Below are positions 16,955 through 25,569 of a DNA stretch of 64,000 nt, one piece after another (the stretch's first letter is position 1; each line of letters opens with the position of its first letter). The DNA is from Novispirillum itersonii subsp. itersonii ATCC 12639 (GTDB taxonomy: Bacteria; Pseudomonadota; Alphaproteobacteria; Rhodospirillales; Rhodospirillaceae): assembly GCF_000381985.1 (NCBI RefSeq), contig NZ_KB907338.1, positions 465,392 through 529,391 of the forward strand, read 5' to 3'. The notes under the pieces are model-generated. The model had not been told where the DNA came from, made no database searches, and saw only the letters and a program-made list of their open reading frames with translations. The position numbers were made by a program, and so were the translations under genes.

Positions 16955-17422
16955 ATGTCCTTCACTCAGATAACCTTCGCACTATCAGTCGGAATAGCGG
17001 TGATCAGCAGTACGTCTTATGCGGATGAACTGCCATACCATCGGGACCTGCGGTCATGGTGTGGGGCCAATATTGAAAGATCATCCGAAGACCCGAGGTA
17101 TGTTCGGGCTGAGTGCAAGGGTGGGGGCATTGTTTTTGCGGTCATCGAAGAGCAGGGAAGAGTTGTCGCCATTCAGATCCAGATTGATACACGCAGTGCC
17201 GTTCATCACCAGAAAGCTGCGATAGCTCATTTAAACGCAATTGCGGACATCGGTTTTCTGCCGGATCTACTGGCTCAGAAGCTGGATGTTACGGCCCTTG
17301 GTGAAGTTCAAGATGTGAATGGAAAGGGGTGGGTTGGTCGCTTGGAGCGGAACAGTCCTCAGATGGCGACTGTCTCAGTTGCGCAGGGAAGTTCGCCTGT
17401 CCATCCGGCTCTTGATTGGTGA
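16955..17422 (+). CDS. Secreted or periplasmic protein of unknown function
   Basis: A 155-residue protein with an N-terminal signal peptide (ITFALSVGIAVISSTSYA, cleavage expected before DELPYH). The mature part has two Cys (Cys36, Cys54) that may form a disulphide, and alternating hydrophobic strands (GGGIVFAVIEEQGRVVAIQI). No known family is recognised. The gene starts directly after the 43-residue membrane-protein gene and is followed by a strong terminator, so the pair forms a short operon. Confidence 0.65.
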   Translation: MSFTQITFALSVGIAVISSTSYADELPYHRDLRSWCGANIERSSEDPRYVRAECKGGGIVFAVIEEQGRVVAIQIQIDTRSAVHHQKAAIAHLNAIADIGFLPDLLAQKLDVTALGEVQDVNGKGWVGRLERNSPQMATVSVAQGSSPVHPALDW

Positions 17423-17497
17423 TTGTTGAGAGCTCTATCAGAGCATGATGAGCCTCTGATCAGCTGGCCTCTAAAACCAACTGATGATTACGATCAA

Positions 17498-17540
17498 CAG
17501 AAGGGACGCCCCCAATTATCTCAAGGGGGCGTCCCTTCTG
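17498..17540. terminator. Perfect 16-bp stem, bidirectional terminator
   Basis: Arms 17498-17513 and 17525-17540 pair perfectly around an 11-base AT-rich loop, between genes ending at 17422 and 17644 that converge. This is the expected place for a shared terminator. Confidence 0.7.
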
Positions 17541-17643
17541 TCCTTACCCATAGATAGCCTGCGTTCGTGCGGGGTCCCGGTACATCCCGTTCTATCCCGC
17601 CCAATCCCGGATCCCTCCAAGACTAAGTGTCACCTAACAACGA

Positions 17644-18252
17644 TCAGACCGGCGGCGGCCTGAAGACATACAGGTCCAGCCCGACAGAGGCATATCCGGC
17701 GGCGCAGTACCCGCCGTTCAGGTAGGTTCCGGCATCGACAAAGTCGCCATCTGCGGGGTCCATGATGGTGGTGTCATCAACCTGCACCACAAAATGCGCC
17801 CCCAGATATTCCATGCAGCCTTCATAGGGGCGCTTGCTGATCATTTTGATCACCACATAATCCTGCCCCATGATGCCGTTGGGGATCAGGCATTTCCAGC
17901 CCATCGAGAAGTTGGTGGTGCTGAGGTTGATGTGTAAGGCCGGGCGCAGAAAAATATACCAGGGCCGCAGAGACCAGTTGGTCGCGATCTCCGTCGGGGC
18001 ATAAATCCGCGCTGCCGGGCACTGCTTTTTGATGTAACTGGCGATATTGGCCGGTGTGCTGCCAAGGCTATAGGTGCAGCGGGTCAGGCAGGTATCCCGC
18101 ATGACGGTTGTGCTGAGCGCGACCTGATCATTATAGCTGTTTGGCACCGCTTGGTACTGACACCAGCGCGCGACAAAGGCGGCGGAGGCAGCCCCGCAAT
18201 GGGGGTGAGGCCCCTGATTGATGGCCGGATAGGCTAATTGGTCGAATGGCAT
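17644..18252 (-). CDS. Cys-rich protein with a C39/papain-like cysteine peptidase pattern
   Basis: Starts MPFDQLAY at 18252, chosen for the AGGGGGTG just upstream; 18297 is an alternative. NQGPHPHCGAASAAF gives the Gln and nucleophile-Cys pattern of papain/C39-like peptidases. EYLGAHFVVQVDD supplies the expected His, and MDPADGDF the late Asp. Seven further Cys residues are spread through the 202 residues. There is no clear signal peptide. The triad order Cys, His, Asp fits C39-like peptidases that process peptides or act as effectors. The catalytic role is an inference from motifs; the family is not otherwise recognised. Confidence 0.55.
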   Translation of the reverse strand: MPFDQLAYPAINQGPHPHCGAASAAFVARWCQYQAVPNSYNDQVALSTTVMRDTCLTRCTYSLGSTPANIASYIKKQCPAARIYAPTEIATNWSLRPWYIFLRPALHINLSTTNFSMGWKCLIPNGIMGQDYVVIKMISKRPYEGCMEYLGAHFVVQVDDTTIMDPADGDFVDAGTYLNGGYCAAGYASVGLDLYVFRPPPV

Positions 18253-18463
18253 CACCCACCCCCTGGCAGTGGTATCCGGTACAGCGCCGGAAAACACTCT
18301 GCCCGCCGGGGGTGTGTGTCAATATGAAACACGCCTTTTGAGTGCTTTGTGCCTGACGGGAAACTCTGGGGTGAAGGGCCGCCGGGCGTGAGGGGTGCCC
18401 CCCACACGCCCGGCCTTGGGTAACGGAAAAGAAACGGGCTTACAGGCTTACACGCTCTTTAGC

Positions 18464-19330
18464 TTACAGGTTTTTTCCGGCGAAATCGGCGGGGCTGTGG
18501 CGCTCGGGCACCTGCTCTGCCTCTTCCCCCCAGGTGCGGGTGACCATCAGGCCGCGCCTGACCGCCGGGCGGGCGGCGATCTCGGTGGCCCAGCGCAGCA
18601 CGTTTTTATAGCGGCCGGCATCAAGGAATTCGGCGGCATTATACACGCGGTTCAGCACCATCTGGCCATACCACGGCCAGATGGCGATGTCGGCGATGGT
18701 GTAGTCGGCCCCGCCGATATAGGGGCGGTCGGCCAGCAGCTGATCCAGCAGGTCAAGCTGGCGCTTGACTTCCATGGTGTAGCGGTTGATCGGGTATTCG
18801 TACTTTTCCGGGGCATAGGCGTAGAAGTGGCCGAAGCCGCCCCCGGCAAACGGGGCCGCGCCCTGCAGCCAGAACAGCCAGTTCAGCACCTCGGTCTTCC
18901 GCGCCGGGTCGGCAGGCAGGAAAGCGCCGAACTTTTCCGCCAGATACAGCAGGATGTGCCCGGATTCAAACACCCGCACCGGGGCCGGGCCGGAACGGTC
19001 AACCAGCGCCGGAATCTTCGAGTTGGGATTGACAGCGACAAACCCGGACGAAAACTGATCGCTGTCAGAAATGCGGATCGGCCACGCGTCGTATTCGGCG
19101 GCGCTGATCCCGGCGTCGAGCAGCTCTTCCAGCAGAATGCTGACCTTGACCCCGTTGGGGGTGGCAAGGGAATAGAGCTGCAGGGCGTGGCTGCCTTCCG
19201 GCAGGGCGCGGTCGTACTGGGCCCCGGCGGTCGGGCGGTTGGTCTTGGCCCAGGTTCCGCCGGTTTCGGCGTCAAAGGTCCAGACTTTCGGCGGCTGCCA
19301 GCCGGTCTGGCCGGTGGTGGTGTCGGTCAT
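18464..19330 (-). CDS. yghU: Glutathione S-transferase-like disulphide-bond oxidoreductase YghU
   Basis: A 288-residue protein starting MTDTTTGQ. The long N-terminal extension before the thioredoxin-like domain, the TPNGVKVSILLEEL helix, NPNSKIPALVD (cis-Pro strand) and VFESGHILLYLAEKFG (glutathione site) match YghU. The C-terminal helical domain has the GGGFGHFYAYAPEKYEYPINRY segment typical of the family, broken here by one change. YghU has glutathionyl-disulphide reductase activity in the cytoplasm. It is a single gene, divergent from the next membrane-protein gene. Confidence 0.9.
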   Translation of the reverse strand: MTDTTTGQTGWQPPKVWTFDAETGGTWAKTNRPTAGAQYDRALPEGSHALQLYSLATPNGVKVSILLEELLDAGISAAEYDAWPIRISDSDQFSSGFVAVNPNSKIPALVDRSGPAPVRVFESGHILLYLAEKFGAFLPADPARKTEVLNWLFWLQGAAPFAGGGFGHFYAYAPEKYEYPINRYTMEVKRQLDLLDQLLADRPYIGGADYTIADIAIWPWYGQMVLNRVYNAAEFLDAGRYKNVLRWATEIAARPAVRRGLMVTRTWGEEAEQVPERHSPADFAGKNL

Positions 19331-19454
19331 GTGATGGTCCCCTTTCCGCCCGAGGCGTGATGATGTCTCTTCCGCATATAGGGACGGGGCGGAAGGCTTG
19401 CCAAGGGGCTGATCCGGGGGCACTGTGGGGCAGCCAACAGCAGGAGCAGGCCCG

Positions 19455-20480
19455 ATGTACACCGATGATGATCTGGATGCCGCCGTCGGCGCCGGGGTGC
19501 TGGACGGGCGGGCGGTGGCCGCCTTCCGGACCTTTGTTGCCGCCCGGCAGGATGGCCGGATGGCGGATGAGGAACACTTCCGGCTGCTGACCGGGTTTAA
19601 CGATATTTTCGTGTCGGTTGCCATCACGCTGGTGCTGGCGGCGCTGTACGGGCTGGGCACCGCGCTGCTTGCCGGGGCCGGGGCAGCCCTGATGGCTGTC
19701 GCCGCATGGGGGCTGGCGGAATACTTTACCCGCCGCCGCCGGATGGCGCTGCCGTCCATTCTGCTGCTGCTGGCCTTTACCGGCGGGCTGTATGCCAGCG
19801 TGACGATGGCGGGGTTTATGCTGCCGGGGCTGGAAGACAGCGGGCGCTGGGCGGCCCTGCCGCTGCTGGGCGGGGCGGTGCTGGCCGGGGCCGGGGCGGC
19901 GCTGCACTGGTGGCGGTTCCGGGTGCCGGTGACGGTGGCGGCGGGCACCGCAGCCGGGGCGGCGGCCCTGCTGGGGCTGCTGCTGACCCTTGCGCCGGAT
20001 GTGGCGCCGTATCTGGCCTGGGTGATCCTGCCCGCCGGGGTCGGGGTGTTTGTGCTGGCGATGCGCTGGGATGCCAGCGACCGCGAGCGCGCCACGCGGC
20101 GGGCGGATGTGGCATTCTGGCTGCATCTGCTGGCGGCGGGGATGATCGTACACCCGGTGTTTGCCCTGCTGCCCGATCTGCCGTCACCGCTGGCCGGGGC
20201 GCTGCTGGTGCTGGCGGTCTATGCGGTGCTGATGGTGGTGGCGCTGATCACCGACCGCCGGGCCATTCTGGTGTCATCACTGGCCTATGTGCTGTACGCG
20301 GTGATCTCGGCGGTCACTCAGTCGGCGGCACAGATGGGGGCCGAAATCGGCTGGGCGCTGGTGGCCCTGCCGGTCGGCAGCGTGCTGCTGCTGTTCTCCG
20401 CCTTCTGGCACCGCGCCCGCCGCGCCCTGCTGCCCACCCTGCCGCAACGCCTGCGCGATATGGTGCCGGTGGCGGTGTAG
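19455..20480 (+). CDS. Multi-pass membrane protein of unknown function
   Basis: A 341-residue protein starting MYTDDDLD at 19455 with GGAG about ten bases upstream. An acidic cytoplasmic N-terminus (about 60 residues, ending in LLTGFNDIFVSVAITL) is followed by roughly ten Ala/Leu/Gly-rich membrane helices. The layout, a short soluble region and then continuous helices, is seen in DUF2157/DUF4401-type proteins, but I cannot assign a family. It is divergent from yghU and 88 bases upstream of the first MazF-like gene. Confidence 0.7.
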   Translation: MYTDDDLDAAVGAGVLDGRAVAAFRTFVAARQDGRMADEEHFRLLTGFNDIFVSVAITLVLAALYGLGTALLAGAGAALMAVAAWGLAEYFTRRRRMALPSILLLLAFTGGLYASVTMAGFMLPGLEDSGRWAALPLLGGAVLAGAGAALHWWRFRVPVTVAAGTAAGAAALLGLLLTLAPDVAPYLAWVILPAGVGVFVLAMRWDASDRERATRRADVAFWLHLLAAGMIVHPVFALLPDLPSPLAGALLVLAVYAVLMVVALITDRRAILVSSLAYVLYAVISAVTQSAAQMGAEIGWALVALPVGSVLLLFSAFWHRARRALLPTLPQRLRDMVPVAV

Positions 20481-20567
20481 GGGGGTGGTGGTGTTGGGGT
20501 GATTGTGCCTTTTGAGTGTGTCTCTTATGATGCGCCTCAGAGTGATAAAGCTGTGGCAGACCGCTGA

Positions 20568-20996
20568 ATGACAACCCCGTTGATTGATGAAGTTGACGCC
20601 CCGGTCGGTAAGGGCGTCATCAGGTCTGCCCCCAAAGTCCGGGCAGTTTATTGGTGCAGGCTGTGGGGCGATGCGGTTCGACCAGAGTTCTGGAAACGGC
20701 GGCCTGTTGTCGTGATGTCTTATAATAATACTCTGGACGGTCACTGTCTGGTGCTGCCCATGACAACCAAACCGCAGGATGGGAACAAGTGGGCGCACAG
20801 GCTTCCGGTTAACTATGTTGATCCGAAAGTCGAGACATGGGTTGTCTGCAATCACCTGATGACTGTTGCAACGGCAAGGCTTTCCAGTGTTAAGGGGCAG
20901 GTGCCACGCCTGACTGAAAGTGAGTTCCGCCCCCTTCTGGAAAAGGCCTTAAAGTGGATGCCACCGCTTAAAATGCCAGAGCCTCCTGTGTCGTGA
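20568..20996 (+). CDS. MazF/PemK-family protein without visible antitoxin (1)
   Basis: A 142-residue protein. VYWCRLWGDAVRPEFWKRRPVVVMS holds the usual MazF opening, with strands flanking the R-P-V-V motif, and CLVLPMTTKP matches the V-P-[IM]-T strand. The middle (HRLPV, VCNHLMTVATARL) corresponds to the region that in MazF carries the substrate loop. MazF toxins are sequence-specific mRNA endonucleases. No antitoxin gene lies directly upstream or downstream, so this may be an orphan, a relative with another role, or use an antitoxin elsewhere. A strong terminator follows at 21102. Confidence 0.75.
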   Translation: MTTPLIDEVDAPVGKGVIRSAPKVRAVYWCRLWGDAVRPEFWKRRPVVVMSYNNTLDGHCLVLPMTTKPQDGNKWAHRLPVNYVDPKVETWVVCNHLMTVATARLSSVKGQVPRLTESEFRPLLEKALKWMPPLKMPEPPVS

Positions 20997-21101
20997 TTGA
21001 CAGTCTGCGGTGGCACCATTAAAGTAAATGGCATTGGTGCGGCCTTATGTGCCGTATCCGTCGATCTGCGGGTTGCATAACCCAAAGTGATTCAAATGCG
21101 G

Positions 21102-21125
21102 AGGGAGCCCTTACGGGCTCCCTTT
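21102..21125 (+). terminator. Rho-independent terminator after the MazF-like gene
   Basis: GGGAGCCC (21103-21110) pairs with GGGCTCCC (21115-21122) around TTAC, followed by TTTCGTGTTTT. It closes the MazF-like transcript before the large gene at 21273. Confidence 0.8.
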
Positions 21126-21272
21126 CGTGTTTTCTGGCTTTGCCCCACACCCCGGAAGGAGGCGCGGCCTCCTTCACCTAGAGTTTATCGGGTGGGGGTG
21201 TTGTCTCTTTTACTTGTGTATCGTCATAGCAGCCCGTCAGAATAGGCGGTCTTTTCCTGTGTCGGTGGTGCC

Positions 21273-24200
21273 ATGTCGCGGTCCCGTACTGCCCCGTATC
21301 TGTTGCAGTCCACCCGGACAACCCTGCGCGGGCTTCTGAACCGGGCTTTTTACCGTGCGCCGGAGTCCGGGGGCGATCAGTACGGTGGCGCGACCCTGAC
21401 GGATGAGCAGGCGTTGCGCCTGCTGTCCGGGTTAACCCTGATCTGCCGTGGCGAGTGGGCGCAGGCGGAGCAGACCTATAACGCGCCGGGGCTGCCGGAT
21501 GGCAGTGTGCCCACCTTGCAGGCATTGCTTGACCGGGGCGAGGTGTTCCGTATCTGGGGGCGGGTGCGGTGGTCGTGGAGACAGAGACAATCCGTTGACC
21601 CTGACAGGCCGGAGGATCTGGCCGGGCTGAGAGCCCGATGGCCAGAGATGACCGGCTGGAGCTATGATCTCAGCCCCGCCCTTAAGGCAGATCCAGTGCT
21701 TTCAGCCGCCGCCGCCGCTTCTGTCGCAACTGGAAACGATCTCCTGTGCCCGACCCCCACATGGGTGGCGGCCCGGCTGTGGGAGCAGATGGACGGCACG
21801 CCGCAGGCTCTGCGCCGGTGGATTGATCTTTGGCGCCTGCTCGGCTATCCGCAGTTTTCCCCGTCGGACGTGTGGGGCGAGGACAGGGGCGGGGAATTCC
21901 GCGATCTGATCCTGACGATGCTTCAGACCGAGAACGGGTTTAGGGGATGGTCAGAGTCCGGCATCCCTATGATCAGCAGGGCCCGGGGGCATGCTGATAT
22001 TCTGGGGTCTTATTGGGATGCGGGATCTGTCTGCGAAGACGTGCTGGCCCTGATCAATCTGCTGTTGATGGAGATCGATACCGAGCGAAGGTCAAGAACA
22101 CCGGAAAAAACGGTCTCTGGCCTTGTTACTCTGTGCCAGACCTCCCCCGATCTGTTGGCCGCTCTGGAGTATAAAGTGTCAGAAAGACCGGCCATTCTGG
22201 CTGATCTGCTGTTGCATCCTCCCGGTTCGGCTTTTGCCTGTTTCCTGATCGCAGACTGTTCTTATTCCGGTGGGGCCGAGGATCAGGAAGTGAGCGAACC
22301 GGCCTTCTACGCCGGTCAGCGCGATGTCTTTGCCTATGCGGTCTCAATCCTTGGCGAGTTTTTGCGGGCGGGAACCGCCCCTCCGGCGGACGCCGCTGCG
22401 CTGCTGCTGTGGCTGCATCAGAGCCGGGAGAGCAAAGGGCGTGTTGATCAGACTGACGCCCTGAGTGCCATCCTGCGGCGGGAACTGAGCCTGTGTCCCC
22501 CGGAGGTTCTGGCGGCGATGGTATCGTCCCTCGACATCGGGCAGGGGATGGGCAACCCGGAGTTTAAGACGGCGCTGGATCTGTGCGCACTGGGGGCGGT
22601 CAAGGGGGCGGTGGATGCCGCAGGCGTGGTTACGGCTTATGTGCAGTCAATCCGGGCGGGGGATCATCCCCCGTTACGATCGCGGCTGACGTCAGCGGAG
22701 GGGGCGGTACTGGCTCAGCTTTCCGCAAGAGAACCGGGTCTGCGCGCTGACTTTTTACTGCCCGTCGATATCCGGCAGGCGCTTGCCGCAGCGACGGAGT
22801 ATGAGCAGATTTTTCCGATACGGCGCGGGCTGGCCGCGCATATCGGTGTTCTGTGCCGTGCGGTTCTGGGCAGCCTGCGGGATCTGCCGGAGGATCTGTT
22901 CACAGCCTTGGTGGCGGCGGTGCAGGCCGGGGCGATTGACCGTCGCGAAAAGGGCAGGATCTATGCGCTGTCTGTGCGGGCGGGCAGAGAAGGGCATCTC
23001 GATACGGCGCTGGTCGCGGATCTGGCGGCAATTTTAACCGCACCGCAGGTTTCGGCGGCGCAGAAAGCGGCCCTGTTGACCCGCATTCTGGAAACAGATG
23101 AACCGCTGTTTCTGGCGCAGATGATGAGCCGGGTTCCTGAGGATCTCAAATCCCGGTTTGAGGACGGGATTAACGCAATCCCTCCAGAGGATGCGAACGA
23201 AAGTGGCCTGTGTCCGACAGGGCTGGAGCGGGTTGACGGGGTGCTGACGGCGGGAGCCTTGAACGCTGCTGAGATATATCTGGCGCATGAGGAAACGTAT
23301 CCTGCACGGAAGGGAGACGCATTGATACGGCTGCGGCTGCGGTTCCGGCTGCTGTTTCTGCGGGGGGACTGGCAGGCAATCCGCGAGGCAAAAGTGCCGG
23401 ACCGCGGATTGACGGTCTATGAACAGCAAGAAGCGGAAGACCTGCTCGGCTGGTATCAGATGCTTACCCATATCACAGCGGAAAATGCTGATCCGGCGCA
23501 AGCGAAAGCCTTTTTTGAACGGCGCTTTCAGACCCGGCCGACTGTTGAAAATCTGACCAACTGGCTGGCGGCAGTGATCCGTTGCCTGTTGCCGGACAAC
23601 ACCTTCGCCCTGCTTGAAGGGGATGCTCTGCGCGAGGGCTGGGCCGCTTTGGATACTCTTGGGCAGATGCGGGGCCGTCTGGCGGAGCCTCCGTCCGGAC
23701 CCATTTTCGACGGCAACCGGGCTGTTCTGCTGCTGTCTCTGGGCGAGGCTGATCAGGCGGTCAAAATTCTGTCGGCCCTTGATCCGGACCTGCGGACCGA
23801 GCGGGAAGAAGCCTTCCGGGCAGTGGCCTTGGCCCGCTGTAATCGCGTGCTGGAGGCGACGGCGGTGCTGGATGCCGCAGACATCCGGTTTCAGGACCGG
23901 GCTGTGCTGGAAGGGGCCCGGAGACATATTGCGGACAAGATGCCCTATCTGATGGCCCCTGAAGTGTCGGTCCGGGAGAACCTTCTCGATAATATTTCCT
24001 CTGCGATGGCCCGGTTTAAGGGGCTGAGCGGGCCAGAACAGGCGAAGGTGCTGGAGCGTGGAGAAGAGCCGCTGCTGAGGCTTATGACGGAAGCGGTCCG
24101 ATACGCGGGTGTGGGGGTTACGTCCCTGCGTCCCGCCCTGCGGGAGGTTTTGAGGAAAGAAGACGAAAACACCATTACTGACCTGTTTGAGCGGTATCTC

Positions 24201-24695
24201 TCAGCCTGCCTGCGGTATCTGGGCTGGTCGGTCCGCAGTCAGTCAAGGGGTGGCTACAGCGGAGGCGGAAATATGGGGGAGCGGGATCTTATCGTTACAG
24301 ATTCCCGGTCCAACGGTGAGCTTGCTGTGATCGAAGCGGTTATTTCACGGGGGAGTGTGCAGAATCAGGCATTGTTAAGTCACTTTCAGAAACTCTTCGG
24401 CTATAGCGATGCGAAAACTCTCTTTCATGTGACCTATGCTTTTGATGTAGAGGTTAAGAAAGTATGGGATGGGCTGATCGAGATTGCAAAAAATCAATAT
24501 CCAGATGGATTTACTTTTAACAATATAGACGATGGCGGTCTTGATGGAGGGAAAGATCAGACCTCTCTCCCGCCGGGTTTTATTGCCCGTTATCGCCGTG
24601 AACGCCACGATGTCGAGATCTCGATCGTCTTTATAATCCTTGATATGGATCAGCAGGATCAGCGGGCGGCAGCAAAACAGGCGGCAGGAAAGTAG
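21273..24695 (+). CDS. Very large helical-repeat protein with degenerate PD-(D/E)xK-like C-terminal domain
   Basis: A 1140-residue protein without signal peptide or membrane segment. Residues 1-960 are almost wholly alpha-helical and Leu/Ala/Arg-rich, in a TPR- or solenoid-like style. From about 968 the composition changes: YLSACLRYLGWSVRSQS, then GERD (Glu1003-Asp1005), a strand carrying IEAV (Glu1021), and SHFQKLFGY. Asp, then 15 residues, then Glu-x-[AV] is the outline of a PD-(D/E)xK nuclease core with the Lys missing or moved; similar GERD/IEA/HxxKLF endings occur in large NTPase or TPR defence proteins. The last 100 residues become AT-rich. It is a single gene flanked by terminators and by a repeat at 24715. 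I infer a sensor-plus-effector defence protein; there is no visible NTPase motif. Confidence 0.7.
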   Translation: MSRSRTAPYLLQSTRTTLRGLLNRAFYRAPESGGDQYGGATLTDEQALRLLSGLTLICRGEWAQAEQTYNAPGLPDGSVPTLQALLDRGEVFRIWGRVRWSWRQRQSVDPDRPEDLAGLRARWPEMTGWSYDLSPALKADPVLSAAAAASVATGNDLLCPTPTWVAARLWEQMDGTPQALRRWIDLWRLLGYPQFSPSDVWGEDRGGEFRDLILTMLQTENGFRGWSESGIPMISRARGHADILGSYWDAGSVCEDVLALINLLLMEIDTERRSRTPEKTVSGLVTLCQTSPDLLAALEYKVSERPAILADLLLHPPGSAFACFLIADCSYSGGAEDQEVSEPAFYAGQRDVFAYAVSILGEFLRAGTAPPADAAALLLWLHQSRESKGRVDQTDALSAILRRELSLCPPEVLAAMVSSLDIGQGMGNPEFKTALDLCALGAVKGAVDAAGVVTAYVQSIRAGDHPPLRSRLTSAEGAVLAQLSAREPGLRADFLLPVDIRQALAAATEYEQIFPIRRGLAAHIGVLCRAVLGSLRDLPEDLFTALVAAVQAGAIDRREKGRIYALSVRAGREGHLDTALVADLAAILTAPQVSAAQKAALLTRILETDEPLFLAQMMSRVPEDLKSRFEDGINAIPPEDANESGLCPTGLERVDGVLTAGALNAAEIYLAHEETYPARKGDALIRLRLRFRLLFLRGDWQAIREAKVPDRGLTVYEQQEAEDLLGWYQMLTHITAENADPAQAKAFFERRFQTRPTVENLTNWLAAVIRCLLPDNTFALLEGDALREGWAALDTLGQMRGRLAEPPSGPIFDGNRAVLLLSLGEADQAVKILSALDPDLRTEREEAFRAVALARCNRVLEATAVLDAADIRFQDRAVLEGARRHIADKMPYLMAPEVSVRENLLDNISSAMARFKGLSGPEQAKVLERGEEPLLRLMTEAVRYAGVGVTSLRPALREVLRKEDENTITDLFERYLSACLRYLGWSVRSQSRGGYSGGGNMGERDLIVTDSRSNGELAVIEAVISRGSVQNQALLSHFQKLFGYSDAKTLFHVTYAFDVEVKKVWDGLIEIAKNQYPDGFTFNNIDDGGLDGGKDQTSLPPGFIARYRRERHDVEISIVFIILDMDQQDQRAAAKQAAGK

Positions 24696-24714
24696 GCGCC
24701 ATCGCCCCCATATC

Positions 24715-24777
24715 CCCCTTTTTGGCGCTCCCTTTTTCCGGGAAAAAGGGGGCACCCCACCGCCCGTCGGGCGGTTC
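24715..24777. repeat. About 60-bp two-hairpin element, copy 1
   Basis: Begins with a T run and GGCGCTCCC, then CCCTTTTTCC/GGAAAAAGGG and ACCGCCCG/CGGGCGGT stems. The same element, with a few changes, occurs at 38651-38711. Both copies lie directly downstream of candidate conflict genes. It may be a terminator family or a mobile/attachment sequence. Confidence 0.75.
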
Positions 24778-24864
24778 CTCTCCTCTCCCCTTCCTCTCCC
24801 TCCGGCATCTCTTTCCCCCACCCACCGGCGGGGTGGGAAGGGGGCTTTTTCCGGGGCTCTTTAC

Positions 24865-24888
24865 TTATTAGACCGTTTCGTCTAATAA
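24865..24888. promoter_or_regulatory. Operator-like inverted repeat for the acuR-acuI operon
   Basis: TTATTAGAC (24865-24873) and GTCTAATAA (24880-24888) form perfect arms around CGTTTC, ending seven bases before the acuR start codon. This is the expected position for TetR-type autorepression. Confidence 0.8.
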
Positions 24889-24894
24889 TTCCCC

Positions 24895-25554
24895 ATGACT
24901 GAAACAACCACACCGCACGCAGTGTCCGAAAAGCCTCGCCGGGGTCGTCCGCGGGGGGCGCCGGATGCGTCGCAGGCCCGCCGCGATCTGATCCGGGCCG
25001 GGCTGGAGCATCTGACCGAGAAGGGGTATTCCGCCGTCGGGGTCGATGAAATCCTGAAGGCTGCGAAGGTCCCGAAGGGGAGCTTTTACCACCACTTCCG
25101 CAGCAAGGCCGATTTTGGTCTGGCCCTGATTGCCGCTTACGACAGCTATTTCGCCGGGCTTCTGGATCAGGCTTTCCTTGATCGGGGCCGCAGCCCGCTG
25201 GACCGGCTGCGCCATTTCACCGAAATGGCCGAGGCGGGCATGGCGCGCCATGGGTTCCGGCGGGGGTGTCTGGTCGGCAATCTGGGGCAGGAGATGGGGG
25301 CGCTGCCCGATGACTTCCGGCAGGCACTGATCGGCGTGCTGACAACATGGCAGACGCGCACGGCGGATCTTTTCCGCGATGCGCAGGCCTGCGGCCAGCT
25401 GTCCGCCGGTCTAGACCCTGACGCGCTGGCGCAGGCCTTCTGGATCGGATGGGAAGGGGCGATCCTGCGCGCCAAGCTGGAGTTAAGCCCCGCCCCCCTG
25501 CGCACTTTTACCGGACTGTTCAGCCGTCTTTTTGACGGTGGGGCCTCACCATAA
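24895..25554 (+). CDS. acuR: TetR-family repressor AcuR
   Basis: A 219-residue protein. The N-terminus is basic (RRGRPRGAP) and is followed by a TetR helix-turn-helix (residues about 25-70, with VDEILKAAKVPKGSFYHHF). The ligand domain contains RRGCLVGNLGQEMG, a signature of AcuR. In Rhodobacter, AcuR represses acuR-acuI and is released by acrylate. Here acuI follows 15 bases downstream, which confirms the pairing. A perfect inverted repeat just before the start is the likely binding site. Confidence is high because both the motif and the neighbour agree. Confidence 0.92.
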   Translation: MTETTTPHAVSEKPRRGRPRGAPDASQARRDLIRAGLEHLTEKGYSAVGVDEILKAAKVPKGSFYHHFRSKADFGLALIAAYDSYFAGLLDQAFLDRGRSPLDRLRHFTEMAEAGMARHGFRRGCLVGNLGQEMGALPDDFRQALIGVLTTWQTRTADLFRDAQACGQLSAGLDPDALAQAFWIGWEGAILRAKLELSPAPLRTFTGLFSRLFDGGASP

Positions 25555-25569
25555 CTGAAAGGCAAGCCC

